NCBI GenBank assembly: GCA_030737875.1
Contig: CM060926.1
Location: 314,810,922-314,874,921 of the forward strand
Direction of reading: 5' to 3'
Origin: Allium sativum
Taxonomy: Eukaryota > Streptophyta > Magnoliopsida > Asparagales > Amaryllidaceae
Length of the DNA stretch: 64,000 nucleotides
The first letter of the stretch is position 1. Every line of letters starts with the position of its first letter. The position numbers and the translations under genes were made by a program. Shown one piece after another: positions 21,429 through 32,287 of the stretch. A model generated the notes under the pieces. It was not told the origin of the DNA and searched no databases. It worked only from the letters and a program-made list of their open reading frames with translations.

Positions 21429-21433
21429 TAACC
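21429..21433. other. Target site duplication of A3, left copy (TAACC)
   Basis: TAACC directly before the A3 terminus; repeated at 30388-30392 directly after the other terminus. Confidence 0.92.
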
Positions 21434-22063
21434 TATAACACCCCACCTCCATTAAGGTCACTCACAAAGGGAATGCCTTAACTTTGGTGGAGCGTTTTAG
21501 TAGACAGAACAGAAATTTACAAGACAGATAAACAATACTTGAGAAATTATATCTTTATTACAGCGGAAAACAGAAATTAGTTTGGTTACATCTTTACCAA
21601 AAACTCAAGTACAAAAATATCAGTCTTGTTCAGAAAATCATCAGAGTACAAAACTTTAAAGTCATAATCCCCACAGAAGCTGCCACAAAGAGTCAAGCTA
21701 TACTTTAAGCACTCTAAGTCTTCAAGCAGAAGAAATCCGGATCAAGCTAAAGTATTCCCTCCTTGGAAAACCTGGGGGGGAAACGGAAGAAAAGGGGCGA
21801 AAACAAGCAAGGTCAGACATAAAGTCTGGCAAGTCCAGTGACTTTCAGCATATGAACAGATAATAATAATAATCATGGCATGCAAATAAAACTAGATGAG
21901 AGATAACAGTAACAGGAGCAGCAGATGTACTTAGGTTAAACAGAAGAAACAGAATAATATTACTTTTCATTTCTCTGCACTAATACCAGTATAACAGGAT
22001 TAGGTGTCACCCTAATGTCTAAACTGAAACAGAAACGGGAACGGAATAATTTCCACAGAAGAG

Positions 22064-22310
22064 AATGCTAGTAATGGGCCTTTACCACCCCAACAGAAAC
22101 AGACAGAAACATAATTGCTAATAATGGGCCTTTACCACCCGAACAGAAACAGACAGAAATGGAATGCTAATAATGGGCCCTTACCACCCGAACAGAAACA
22201 GACAGAAACAGAATTGCTAATAATGGGCCTTTACCACCCGAACAGAAAAAGACAGAAACATAATGCTAATAATGGACCTCTACACCCGAACAGAAGGTAC
22301 AGAAACAGAA
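22064..22310 (-). repeat. Minisatellite, 48-51 base unit, about five copies, A3 left LTR
   Basis: Units start with GCTAATAATGGGCC (22067, 22118, 22166, 22216, 22265) and each carries an ACAGAAACAGACAGAAA tail. The 107-residue frame at 22115-22438 is an artefact of this repeat. Confidence 0.85.
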
Positions 22311-22783
22311 ACAAATTAATCCCTACGGAAACAGAATGTAGAATTAGGTGTACACTAGTAAATGGGCCTTTACCACCCGAACAGACGGTACCACGCAGAC
22401 AGGTGTTGCCACCCAACAGAAACAGACGGTATCAATAGAAACAGACAGAACTAAGTGTACCCTAAAACCCTACCCCAAGCGATCGGCTCCCTAACACATA
22501 AATACCTGTGTCAGCTCCACAATAGGGTGTATCACTCCCTAAAGTGACAACGAATTGGTATAGACCTATTTACAGATGCCACGGCGTCTTACATCCTCAG
22601 AGGCAGACCAGGATCCGTGCACGCACATGACCTGGTTGGAACGCACCATCAATACCCCTCGCCATTATCAGAGTGAACCACTTATAATTAGTTCAGTAAG
22701 CGTGCCCGGACCCTACCTACTGTTGGGTCAAAGTTTTGATACCAGAAAGGGTTACTGACTAATACTGGTCCCAAACAACAGAT

Positions 22784-22855
22784 GACACAAGTAATTTCCC
22801 TCCTAACCTTGTGTCCTCCAGACTAACAGATTTCAGATTAACTTGTTTACAAGTT
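22784..22855 (-). repeat. Two hairpins in A3 left LTR
   Basis: GACACAAG/CTTGTGTC (22784-22815) and AACTTG/CAAGTT with a four-base loop (22840-22855). They occupy the area matching A2's hairpin run, but with different arms. Confidence 0.6.
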
Positions 22856-23111
22856 CAGACATACAGAGTTCAGATCAACTAGTTCATAGATCAGACAAGT
22901 TTTCAGACTAACGGACTAGATATACGGATTTAACAGATTTACAGATTTGTCTAACTTTGTAATTGGGCCTACAGATATACAAAATGGGTTTGTTAAATTC
23001 ATTAGTCCAATTGGTTTAACCCTATCCACCCAACACGTTTTAGACATCATATTTATCCCAGATTTGCATTAATTAAATATTAATGCACAGACCTCTCACA
23101 TTAGGTCGGTA

Positions 23112-23164
23112 GCTTGTGGCCGTTGGATATGCCGGGCGGTTCCGGGCAGACTTCTGCCACATGC
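23112..23164 (-). repeat. Core stem-loop, unit 1, A3 left LTR
   Basis: Arms GCTTGTGGC/GCCACATGC with one mismatch; the right LTR differs at another position (GCCATAAGC), so the ancestral arms were probably fully complementary. Confidence 0.72.
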
Positions 23165-23228
23165 CAGACATATCCTCATGTCTAAGCATATTTTAGTTAT
23201 GCCTACGACCTCTCACATTAGACTGACA

Positions 23229-23281
23229 GTTTGCGGTCACTGGTTAAGCCGGTTGGTTCTGGGCAGTCTTCTACTGCAAAC
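23229..23281 (-). repeat. Core stem-loop, unit 2, A3 left LTR
   Basis: Arms GTTTGCGGT/ACTGCAAAC, one substitution from perfect; period to unit 1 is 117 bases. Confidence 0.72.
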
Positions 23282-24366
23282 AGAGTCTAACCTCGTGTCA
23301 TAGCCAATTCATTTCAATACAGATTTTTCAGATATCGGACTAATTCTGTTTATTTAACAGATTAAACTTCTGTACAAGTTACAGCAGATTATTCGAGGTT
23401 CTATTAACAAGTTTTGCTCAATTTTAAGTCGAGCCTACAGATTTACATACTTCAAATTTCTGCATTTCAGTTCCAACAGATTACGTCATTCAACAGATTA
23501 AACAGATAACAGATCTTGCAGATTTGGCTATTTAGCAGATTTAGCACATTAGGCGATTTAACATAATTAGCCGATTATGCAATTCAATCTAATTACCAGT
23601 TTAGGCAATATAACAGAATTAGCAGATTAGGCAATATAACAGATTTAGCAGTTAACAGATTTAGCAGATTATTTATATCATATCTTGCCTAATCATAAAT
23701 TTAGCCTAAACTTATATGCCCAAACCAACGTCATAATTCATAATACAATATATGCCCCAAATCTTAGCCTTAATATTCCCATTTACAGTTCATGTCAAAA
23801 ATAGGTTTAATATTCTAGTTCACCATTTATGTCCAAGACTAATATACATGTTAATCATTCACTATTATAGCCAATTCAGATTATGCCAATATATTTATTT
23901 GTCCCAAAATTTAGCGTTCGTGCGTTAATCTCTTATGAGATTCTGCGCAGGCTCGTAGTAGCCTGGCTATAGAACAGAAAGAAAAAAGAGGTACAGAATA
24001 GTCACAAAAAAAAAACAGATCTAACAGATAAGAATATACATAACCTCAGATTGAGATTTATAATCATGTCACAATTATGATTACAGTTTATAGCGGAAAA
24101 TAACTGTACTTGCCTTTCGTGGTTTTAAGAAAGGATAATAAACTGTTGTTGATGCAGAAATGCTGAATTATTCCTCTTTAATTGTCGTAGCTCTAAACTT
24201 GGATTTGAGATTTGATTTATCTTTTAATTCTATTTAGGTTGGAAGAAGATTCATCATTCCAAGTTTTGATTCCAGCAGGGTAGCGACGCCATTTTTATTT
24301 TTAATTAGAACAGAGGCAGAATATAGACAGAATGAAATGGTGTGGAGAGAATGTGGCTAGGGTTGA

Positions 24367-24376
24367 GTTTATATAG
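24367..24376 (-). promoter_or_regulatory. TATA box, A3 left LTR
   Basis: CTATATAAAC in element sense, same sequence as A1 and A4, about 480 bases from the LTR start. Confidence 0.55.
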
Positions 24377-24457
24377 GATTAGGCGGATGATTCTAGACAG
24401 AAACGAGACCGGATACATCAGAATGAACCAGGTAAAAAAAACTGGGTTTCGGGAGCA

Positions 24458-24592
24458 GGTCGACCCCCTGCTCGACACTATGGTCGACCTGGTCACCCCC
24501 AGGTCGACATTATGGTCGACCTGGCCCTGGGAGGTCGACACTATGGTCGACCCCCAGGTCGACCTGGTCCATGGGCGGGAATTTTCCCGCCC
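24458..24592 (-). promoter_or_regulatory. GTCGAC cluster and E2F-like palindrome, A3 left LTR
   Basis: Seven GTCGAC sites at 24458-24570, then the perfect palindrome GGGCGGGAATTTTCCCGCCC at 24573-24592. Confidence 0.6.
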
Positions 24593-24846
24593 AATCTGTT
24601 TTGGGATTTTGAATTCGAATTCGAATTCGAATTTTTGAGCTTTTTTCGATTCTGAAATTCTCTGAAACTTCGGAGGGCCATATCTCCCTCATACAGACTC
24701 CATTTCTCGAAAACTCGGACTCGTTTCCAAGCAGAATTTCGAGACGAACACAATGGCGCAACCTGTTTCCCTTGATTATTATTTTTAAAAATTAATTATT
24801 CTCTTATTTGTTACTTATACGATCACAGAAAATACGGGGTGTTACA

Positions 24847-24864
24847 TTCTCCCCTCCTTAAAGG
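24847..24864 (-). other. A3 polypurine tract
   Basis: CCTTTAAGGAGGGGAGAA in element sense directly before the LTR. The near-palindrome ATTTCGTCCCCGAAAT is at 24865-24880. Confidence 0.85.
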
Positions 24865-24880
24865 ATTTCGTCCCCGAAAT

Positions 24881-25828
24881 CTTCAAGTTAAGAAGAATGT
24901 GTCCTACCATCCAGTCATCCATCTACTCCACCATCATCCACAAGCATCCATTGTCCTTAGAAAACTTCTAATGTTGTATGAACATATGCAAAAGTGTGTG
25001 TATATGTTCCTTATCTAATGCAAAGATCAGGCGGTCCACTGATTCAGTTGACCTCCTTAATGCGAGTTATGTTTGTGCCATGAGTCCAACATGTATGCAA
25101 TTTTCCTATTTGATATTATTCTTATATGAGTGACAACTATTCATTCATGTGCAGCATCCATGTGATGAGTCAATCATTTTGCATCCACAGAAATTGAAAA
25201 TGCTCACACATCCATATGCAGTATGAGAGTGTTTTCGAGCCGATCTAGTGCCTAGTGTGTGTATATGCATCCACGAGCAACCAATAGCAACCACTTGCAT
25301 TCACTTGCAACCATCAAACATAACATGTCTCAAACACATGTTTACACCCATTAGTTTCTACCTATAGTTCGAAGATTCGGTCGATAGGATACAGTGAATG
25401 ATGGAAGCGAGTATAGATAAAACAAAAACTTGGTTTCCATTAAACCTTGGTTGAGAGACAAACCCCCCATAGGTATCAACCCCGAAGACCGAAATCAACA
25501 TCAGATTGATACCCAGAGGATTGCCCTCTTTAGACAATGTCAAAACTGGAAATCTTAACCTTTTCAGAAATATCCAGATGCTTACATACTACTCGTACAG
25601 ATCAGATTATCGAACGATTCTTAGAAAACTAAGCATGATAAAACCCAGAATGTATGTGTCCTACTTGACGCCTAACACAGATATCTCTCAAAACCCAATC
25701 TATCACAAGCAGATGAGTCGTAACCCTTATGGATTTGAGCCTACAGTGGAATCAGAAACAATACTAGTATTAAAGTGCAGAGTATCAGTTACAGAATCAA
25801 AATGCCAGAATCAGAAAAGAGTTTTAAC
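24881..25828 (-). other. A3 3' non-coding segment
   Basis: 24881-25330 matches the A1 and A2 3' non-coding region. 25330-25828 has no recognisable coding content on the minus strand; the 177-residue frame on the + strand at 25506-26039 overlaps gag in antisense and is treated as chance. Confidence 0.6.
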
Positions 25829-26834
25829 TCAAAAATCAGATAAAGAAATTAAACCTCCAACAGAAAGTTTTCCTATTTCTATCCTATCCACTAGCCTCGA
25901 GAGTGTTTGCCTGCCTTCCAGAAGTTGGTCCTGCCCTCTGCCCTTGCCCTCGTTTCTTCGGACAATCCCTAGTGAAGTGTCCCATCTCACCCAGTTGAAG
26001 CAAGTGCCCTTTATTTTTCTGCAATCCTTGTTCAAATGAGTCGAGCTTCCACAAGTAAAGCACTTTTTCTCCTTCTTATCTTCAGACTTTTCATCCTTCT
26101 TTTGTTTTTCCTTTTTGGGCCATGCTTTCTTGTTCTGTGGTTCTTCCTTCTTTGCCTCTTTCTTGTCGTTGTCTTCCTCGTGCAGTAGTGCCATGTCCAC
26201 CAATCTCTCGTAAGTCGCTCCCATGGGTACATGGGTCATGGCTAGGCTGTGCAGTGGCTCGTTCAATCCTTTAACAAAGCGTAGCCTTTTTATTCTGGGT
26301 GTTGACTAAATCTAGCCCAAACTTGGCCAGTTGGTTGAACTGATTGACATATTCCCTGACCGTCATACTTTCTTGCTTAAGAGATAAGAACTTTTCCAGT
26401 TGTAGACTTCGTTCAGCTTGCGAGAGGAATTTCGTCTCAAACCTTGTTCTGAAATCCATCCATGTTTCAACCGGCCTCTCGGCGTTAGTGATTTCCCACC
26501 AGTAGGAAGCTTCGTCCTTGAGCAACCATACCACCAATTGTACCTTTTGCCTATCGTCCACCTCGAAGATAATGAACAGATCCTCAGTTTCCTTGAGCCA
26601 GTTCCTCGCTTCTACGAATGATTCAGTTCCCTTGAAATCCTTTGCACCCATGGCCCTAAAATCTTTATAGATCTTTGAAAAAGCAATTGCACGAGGAGGG
26701 GGCGGAGGAGGAGGAATCGCTGCAGTTGGAGGAGGAATATCTGCTGGGCCTGCATCATTGGCCCTAGCCTCTAAGTACCTCCTGAACCAGCCATGTATTG
26801 GCATGCCCTCTGGAAAGCTAAGATTCCCAAACAT
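25829..26834 (-). pseudogene. A3 gag, broken
   Basis: Start ATG at 26834 (MFGNLSFPEGMPIHGWF), then proline-rich linker and capsid-like region with [19 protein letters not shown] intact, unlike A2. A two-base loss near 26281-26284 shifts the frame after LVNTQNKKA. The second part (from 26266) runs through a Lys/Glu-rich linker to one intact knuckle (CFTCGSSTHLNKDC). A one-base loss near 25988-25993 destroys the second knuckle in frame; its ligands are still readable in the alternative frame. No protease or pol follows. Confidence 0.86.
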
Positions 26835-27000
26835 GCTGGAATGAAAGAAAAGGATTTAAAACGAAGAACGGAAAAGATAGATGTATGGCTATTTGGGGAT
26901 TATGTTTTTCAAAAATAAGCTTTACTTTTGAAAATACTTCCTTTTTAAAAACTTTTTGAAAATAGTTTTCAAAATTTTTTATCAAATCTGGTAACCTTCA

Positions 27001-27012
27001 GCTCTGATACCA
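27001..27012 (-). other. A3 primer binding site
   Basis: Exact TGGTATCAGAGC in element sense, two bases inside the LTR border. Confidence 0.92.
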
Positions 27013-28685
27013 AGAGTAACACCCCACCTCCGTTAAGGTCACTCACAAAGGGAATGCCTTAACTTTGGTGGAGCTTTTTAGTAGACAGAACAGAAATTTA
27101 CAAGACAGATAAACAATACTTGAGAAATTATATATTTATTACAGAGAAAAACAGAAATCAGTTTGGTTACATCTTTACCAAAAACTCAAGTACATAAATT
27201 TCAGTCTTGTTCAGAAAATCATCAGAGTACAAAACTTTAAAGTTATAATCCCCACAGAAGCTACCACAAAGAGTCAAGCCATACTTTAAGCACTCTAAGT
27301 ACTTCAAGCAGAAGAAATACGGATCAAGCTAAAGTATTCCCTCCTTGGAAAACCTTGGGGGGACAGAAGAAAAGGGGCGAAAACAAGCAAGGTCAGACAT
27401 AAAGTCTGGCAAGTCCAGTGACTTTCAGCATATGAACAGATAATAATAATCATGGCATGCAAATAAAACAGGATGAGAGATAACAGTAACAGGAGAGCAG
27501 ATGTACTTAGGTCAAACAGACGAAACAGAATAATATTACTTTTCATTTCTCTGCACTAATACTAGTATAACAGGATTAGGTGTCACCCTAATGTCTAAAC
27601 TGAAACAGAAACGGGAACGGAATAATTTCCACAGAAGAGAATGCTAGTAGTGGTCCTCTAACACTCCAACAGAAACAAACAGAAACAGAATTGCTAATAA
27701 TGGGCCTTTACCACCCGAAAAGAAACAGACAGAAATAGAATGCTAATAATGGGCCTTTACCACCCGAACAGAAACAGACAGAAACAGAATTGCTAATAAT
27801 GGGCCTTTACCACTCGAACAGAAACAGACAGAAACAGAATGCTAATAATGGGCCTTTACCACCCGAACAGAAGGTACAGAAACAGAAACAGATTAATCCT
27901 TATGGAAACAGAATGTAGAATTAGGTGTACACTAGTAAATATTTACCACCCGAACAGACGGTACCACGCAGACCGGTGTTGCCACCCAACAGAAACAGAC
28001 GGTACAAACAGAAACAGACAGAACTAAGTGTACCCTAAAACCCTACCCCAAGCGATCGGCTCCCTAATACATAAATACCCTGTGTCGGCTCCACAGTAGG
28101 GTGTATCACTTCCTAAAGTGACAACCAATTGGCACAGACCTATTCACAGATGTCACGGCGTCTTACATCCTCAGAGGCAGACCGGGATCCATGCACGCAC
28201 ATGACCCAGTTGGAACGCACCATCAACACCCCTCGCCATTATCATAGTGAACCACTTATAATTAGTTCAGTAAGCGTGCCCGGACCCTACCTACTGTTGG
28301 GTCAAAGTTTTGATACCAGAAAGGGTTACTGACTAATACGAGTCCCAAACAACAGATGACACAAGTAATTTCCCTCCTAACCTTATGTCCCCCAGACTAA
28401 CATATTTCAGATTAACTTGTTTACAAGTTCAGACATACAGAGTTCAGATCAACTAGTTCACAGATCAGACAAGTTTTCAGACTAACGGACCAGATATACA
28501 GATTTAACAGATTTACAGATTTGTCTAACTTTGTAATTGGGCCTACAGATTCACGAAACGAGTTTGTTAAATTCATTAGTCCAATTGGTTTAACCCTATC
28601 CACCCAACACGTTTTAGACATCATATTTATCCCAGATTTGCATTAATTAAATATTAATGCACAGACCTCTCACATTAGGTCGGTA

Positions 28686-28855
28686 GCTTGTGGCCGCTGG
28701 ATATGCCGGGCGGTTCCGGGCAGACTTCTGCCATAAGCCAGACCTCACCTCGTGTCTAAGCATATTTTAGTTATGCATACGACCTCTCACATTAGACTGA
28801 CAGTTTGCGGTCGCTGGTTAAGCCGATTGGTTCCGGGCAGTCTTCTACCGCAAAC
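28686..28855 (-). repeat. Core stem-loops, units 1 and 2, A3 right LTR
   Basis: Unit 1 (28686-28738): GCTTGTGGC/GCCATAAGC, one mismatch. Unit 2 (28803-28855): GTTTGCGGT/ACCGCAAAC, perfect 9 bp. The loops keep the GCCGGGCGGTTCCGGGCAG box (unit 2 slightly changed). Confidence 0.78.
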
Positions 28856-29939
28856 AGAGTCTAACCTCGTGGCATAGCCAATTCATTTCAATACAGATTT
28901 TTAAGATATCAGACTAATTCTGTTTATTTAACAGATTAAACTTCTGTACAAGTTACAGCAGATTATTCGAGGTTCTATTAACAAGTTTTGCTCAATTTTA
29001 AGTCGAGCCTACAGATTTACATACTTCAAATTTCGCCATTTCAGTTCCAACAGATTACGTCATTCAACAGATTAAACAGATAACAGATCTTGAAGATTAG
29101 GCTATTTAGCAGATTTAGTAGATAAGACGATTTAGCATAATTAGCAGATTAGGCAATTCAATCTAATTAGCAGTTTAGGCACTATAACAGAATTAGCAGA
29201 TTAGGCAATATAACAGATTTAGCAGATAACAGATTTAGCAGATTATATATATATCATATCTTGCCTAATCATAAATTTAGCCTAAACTTATATGCCCAAA
29301 CCAAGGTCATAATTCATAATACAATATATGCCCCAAATCTTAGCCTTAATATTTCCATTTACAGTTCATGTCAAAACTAGGTTTAATATTCTAGTTCACC
29401 ATTTATGTCCAAGACTAATATACATGTTAATCATTCACTATTATAGCCAATTCAGATTATGCCAATATATTTATTTGCTCCAAAATTTAGCGTGCATGCG
29501 TTAATCTCTTATGAGATTCTGCGCAGGCTCGTAGTAGCCTGGCTATAGAACAGAAAGAAGAAAGAGGTACAGAATAGTCACAAAAAAACAGATCTAACAG
29601 ATAAGAATATACATAACCTCAGATTCAGATTTATAATCATGTCAAAATTATAGTTACAGTTTGTAGCGGAAAATAACTGTACTTGCCTTTCGTGGTTTTA
29701 AGAAACGATAATAAACTGTTGATGATGCAGAAATGTTGAATTATTCCTCTTTAATTGTCGTAGCTCTAAACTTGGATTTGAGATTTGATTTAGCTTTTAA
29801 TTCTATTCAGGTTGGAAGAAGATTTATCGGTCCAAGTTTTGATTCCAGCAGGATAGCGACGCCATTTTTATTTTTAATTAGAACAGAGGCAGAATATAGA
29901 CAGAATGAAATGGTGTGGAGAGAATGAGGCTAGGGTTGA

Positions 29940-30133
29940 GTTTATATAGGATTAGGCGGATGAATCTAGACAGAAACGAGACCGGATACGTCAGAATGAA
30001 CCAGGTAAAAAAAACTGGGTTTCGGGAGCAGGTCGACCCCCAGGTCAACACTATGGTCGACCTGGCCCTGGGAGGTCGACACTATGGTCGACCCCCCGAT
30101 CGACCTGGTCCATGGGCGGGAATTTTCCCGCGC
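29940..30133 (-). promoter_or_regulatory. TATA box, GTCGAC cluster and GC palindrome, A3 right LTR
   Basis: CTATATAAAC (element sense) at 29940-29949, GTCGAC cluster 30030-30110 (shorter than in the left LTR), palindrome 30114-30133 with one arm altered. Confidence 0.55.
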
Positions 30134-30387
30134 AGCCTGTTCTGGGATTTTGAATTCGAATTTGAATTTGAATTTTTGAGCGGTTTTCGATTCTGAAATT
30201 CTCTGAAACTTCGGAGGGCCATGTCTCCCTCATATAGACTCCGTTTCTCGAAAACTCAGACTTGTTTCCAAGCAGAATTTCGAGACGAACGCAATGGGGC
30301 AACCCGCTTCCCTTGATTCTTATTTTTAAAAATTAATTATTCTCTGATTTGTTACTTATACGATCACAGAAAATACGGGATGTTACA

Positions 30388-30392
30388 TAACC
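30388..30392. other. Target site duplication of A3, right copy (TAACC)
   Basis: Matches 21429-21433 exactly. Confidence 0.92.
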
Positions 30393-30832
30393 ACTGAACT
30401 TACCAGACTTATTGTCTGACCCGTTTTCTTTCGTCTTCTTTTCTTTCGTCTTCTTTTCTTTCGTTCCCCCTCCCCCCCGAGGTCCACAGGGAGGAAATAC
30501 TCCAGCTTAATCAGACTCTTTACAAGCTTGAAGAAAGTAGATGTATGACTTGGACTCACCTGGATTGGCTATGGCTTTGGATATGATCCTTGGTGATTTA
30601 TGCATTTTTACTTTTTAGTTTATGCTTTTTATTGAATAATCAAGACAGAAATTATGGTGTAATGTTTTGAAGTTGTTTTTGAGACAAATTTGATGTAATG
30701 CTTTGGTATTGAACCACGTATGAAATAAATATTTAAATTCCTGTAAATTTTTCTGTGCCTTGTAATTATAACCCTCCACCAAAGTTAAGGCATTCCTTTG
30801 GTGAGTGACCTTAATGGAGGTGGGGTGTTTCA
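30393..30832 (+). repeat. A1 3' LTR, second part
   Basis: Resumes the LTR after A3 and ends GGAGGTGGGGTGTTTCA at 30832. 30546-30832 aligns with the 5' LTR end at 1-309. A short CTTTCGTCTTCTTTT repeat lies at 30428-30465. Confidence 0.92.
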
Positions 30833-31771
30833 GGCTTATTTATAGGAATTAAGTTCTTTGTATTTGTAGAGGATTTGATTTCCATGTTTCTTGTTTGGCT
30901 GAGAGGAATGATCGGCTATGAAGAAAGGAACGTGGCCTTCCATTTGATCGGAGAAATGAAGTCTCGGGTTAGGATATTTGTTTTACATTTGAGAGTACCC
31001 CGTTATGCAGAATTTTGTTTGTTCACGGACTAATATGAAAATATCATTAAATCGAGTAATGTTCCGTGATCCCAAAAATATAAAAATATTGGTAGGTTAA
31101 CTCATATTGTGAAACCCCAGAATATTAATATAGGGTGCAAAATACTCCAAATAAAATGTTGTGTATTTAATTAATTAAAAATTACAGTAAAATTCTAAAA
31201 ATTAAATTATCACTACGTCTCAAAGGGCTTGTCTAAAACCAAGGCCAATATTTAATTATAATTAAATATATCGTTATGGTTGATAACGATTCCATAGCGA
31301 CTATTCGAAGATTTGATTTGGACACAACTCACAATCTACACGACGAAATCCCAATTTTTCTCTTCCACTAGAAAAATATACTTCACCAGCTCCGAATGTT
31401 TCTTGTTTCACAGAACTTAAAACGGCTTCTGTATATTCGATTGAAGTTCGAATAGCCAAATAACAAACTATCGCGCCATTTCGAGCTCGATTATAATTAT
31501 AATATAATTATACGTTCAAACTTCGCTTAAATAATATATTCGTGGATATAATTCAACTCTAAACTGAATCATACATTTTATATAATCAAATTTACACAAT
31601 ATTGTGAATTCCACTATTTTTGATTATTTCAGAATTAAATACATTATTCTATTATTTATATTTATTTAAATATTCAATACTATTTAATTAAACAACCATT
31701 TAAATTCTCTAAATCGCTGTTTAAATAATTAAATAAATTAATTATGTACTGTAAAAGTATGGGTCATTACA
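30833..31771 (-). repeat. L1: family-L long LTR, partial, host of A1
   Basis: Minus orientation judged by alignment with the L6 LTR (about 48400-49630), including the stretch around ATCTACACGACGAAATC and the end ATGGGTCATTACA. Its left part must lie upstream of the window, beyond A1. No coding content. Confidence 0.75.
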
Positions 31772-32287
31772 GTTTATGCACTGGTATTTATAGGGGTACG
31801 CTCGTTCCGTGACATACGGCGTGGTCCCATGATTTGCCATATTTTAAAATAAAGGTTTAATAACTGTTTTGAGTTCTCACGCCAGTCCCATGACTGACTC
31901 GGAGTTTATTGCTTTAACCTAAACTCTGGGTGCCCATATTTTCCACACGGGCAGCTAGTAGTTTTGGTTTTGCCGATTATTTCATTTAGCAGGATTCTGG
32001 ATCGAAGCTTAAATTTATGTCCAGAGCATTGATACTCTTCCACTGTGTTAGTTTATTTGTTTCCGTTGCATTGCATTACATTTATTGTAAATTTATTTTC
32101 CGCTGTGTATTATTATCGATACTCTAATATTATGTACTATGATGTAACATTTTTATGATGTTTATAAAAGTCTTCTGTTGTTTGTTCTGATGTGTTGTGT
32201 GCTCGAAGTTAGTGTATCAGCCTTTTTGGTTTGATTTAAGTTGGTTTAACGATCGATTTGGATCGACCGGGAGGGAGGGTCGTTACA
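31772..32287 (+). repeat. L2: family-L long LTR, right end, + orientation
   Basis: Aligns with the right end of L5 (about 59200-59713): ACGGCGTGGTC, then CACGCCAGTCCCATGACTGAC, a tail TTTCCGCTGTG and the end GGGTCGTTACA. Interpreted as the host into which L1 inserted. No coding content. Confidence 0.72.

Larger units (their letters stand above)
18873..21433 (+). repeat. A1 3' LTR, first part
   Basis: Starts TGTAACACCCCGTAC and runs to the A3 insertion, where TAACC (21429-21433) is the left target duplication; it resumes at 30393. Contains the palindrome, GTCGAC cluster, TATA box and stem-loops listed separately. Confidence 0.92.
21434..24846 (-). repeat. A3 3' LTR (left copy)
   Basis: 3413 bases, collinear with 27015-30387. 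Contains a 50-base minisatellite, duplicated stem-loop, TATA box, GTCGAC cluster and GC palindrome. No coding potential beyond chance open frames in repeats. Confidence 0.92.
21434..30387 (-). mobile_element. A3: gag-only LTR retrotransposon
   Basis: Minus-strand element of 8954 bases: LTR 21434-24846, internal 24847-27014, LTR 27015-30387, flanked by TAACC. The internal region has a polypurine tract, 3' non-coding segment, broken gag and primer site, and no protease or pol. The LTR edge on the primer-site side is worn (GTTATA and GTTACT in place of the GTTTCA seen in A1 and A2). Confidence 0.92.
27015..30387 (-). repeat. A3 5' LTR (right copy)
   Basis: 3373 bases, collinear with the left copy. 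It carries the same 50-base minisatellite (about 27641-27890, five units). The terminus TGTAACATCCC (element sense) abuts the right TAACC duplication. Confidence 0.92.
1..30832 (+). mobile_element. A1: Ty3/gypsy chromovirus (Tekay/Del-like), decayed, interrupted twice
   Basis: Order seen on the + strand: end of a 5' LTR, initiator-Met-tRNA primer site, gag with two zinc knuckles, protease, RT, RNase H, integrase, GPY/F-like region, chromodomain-like C-terminus, polypurine tract, 3' LTR. Integrase after RT/RNase H defines Ty3/gypsy; the C-terminal chromodomain and the ATTTCGGGGATGAAAT box before the polypurine tract suggest the Tekay/Del branch (inference). The body is split by A2 (2397-15903) and A3 (21434-30387). 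Bases 1-309 match 30546-30832, confirming paired LTRs. The 5' LTR is truncated by the window, so A1's own target duplication cannot be tested. Multiple stops make it non-autonomous today. Confidence 0.93.

Noticed and set aside
22115..22438. 107-residue repetitive frame in A3
   Set aside because: Product of the 50-base minisatellite; the second LTR does not keep the same frame length.
25506..26039. 177-residue + strand frame in A3
   Set aside because: Its 3' half is antisense to gag with intact zinc-knuckle codons on the other strand; no domain seen.
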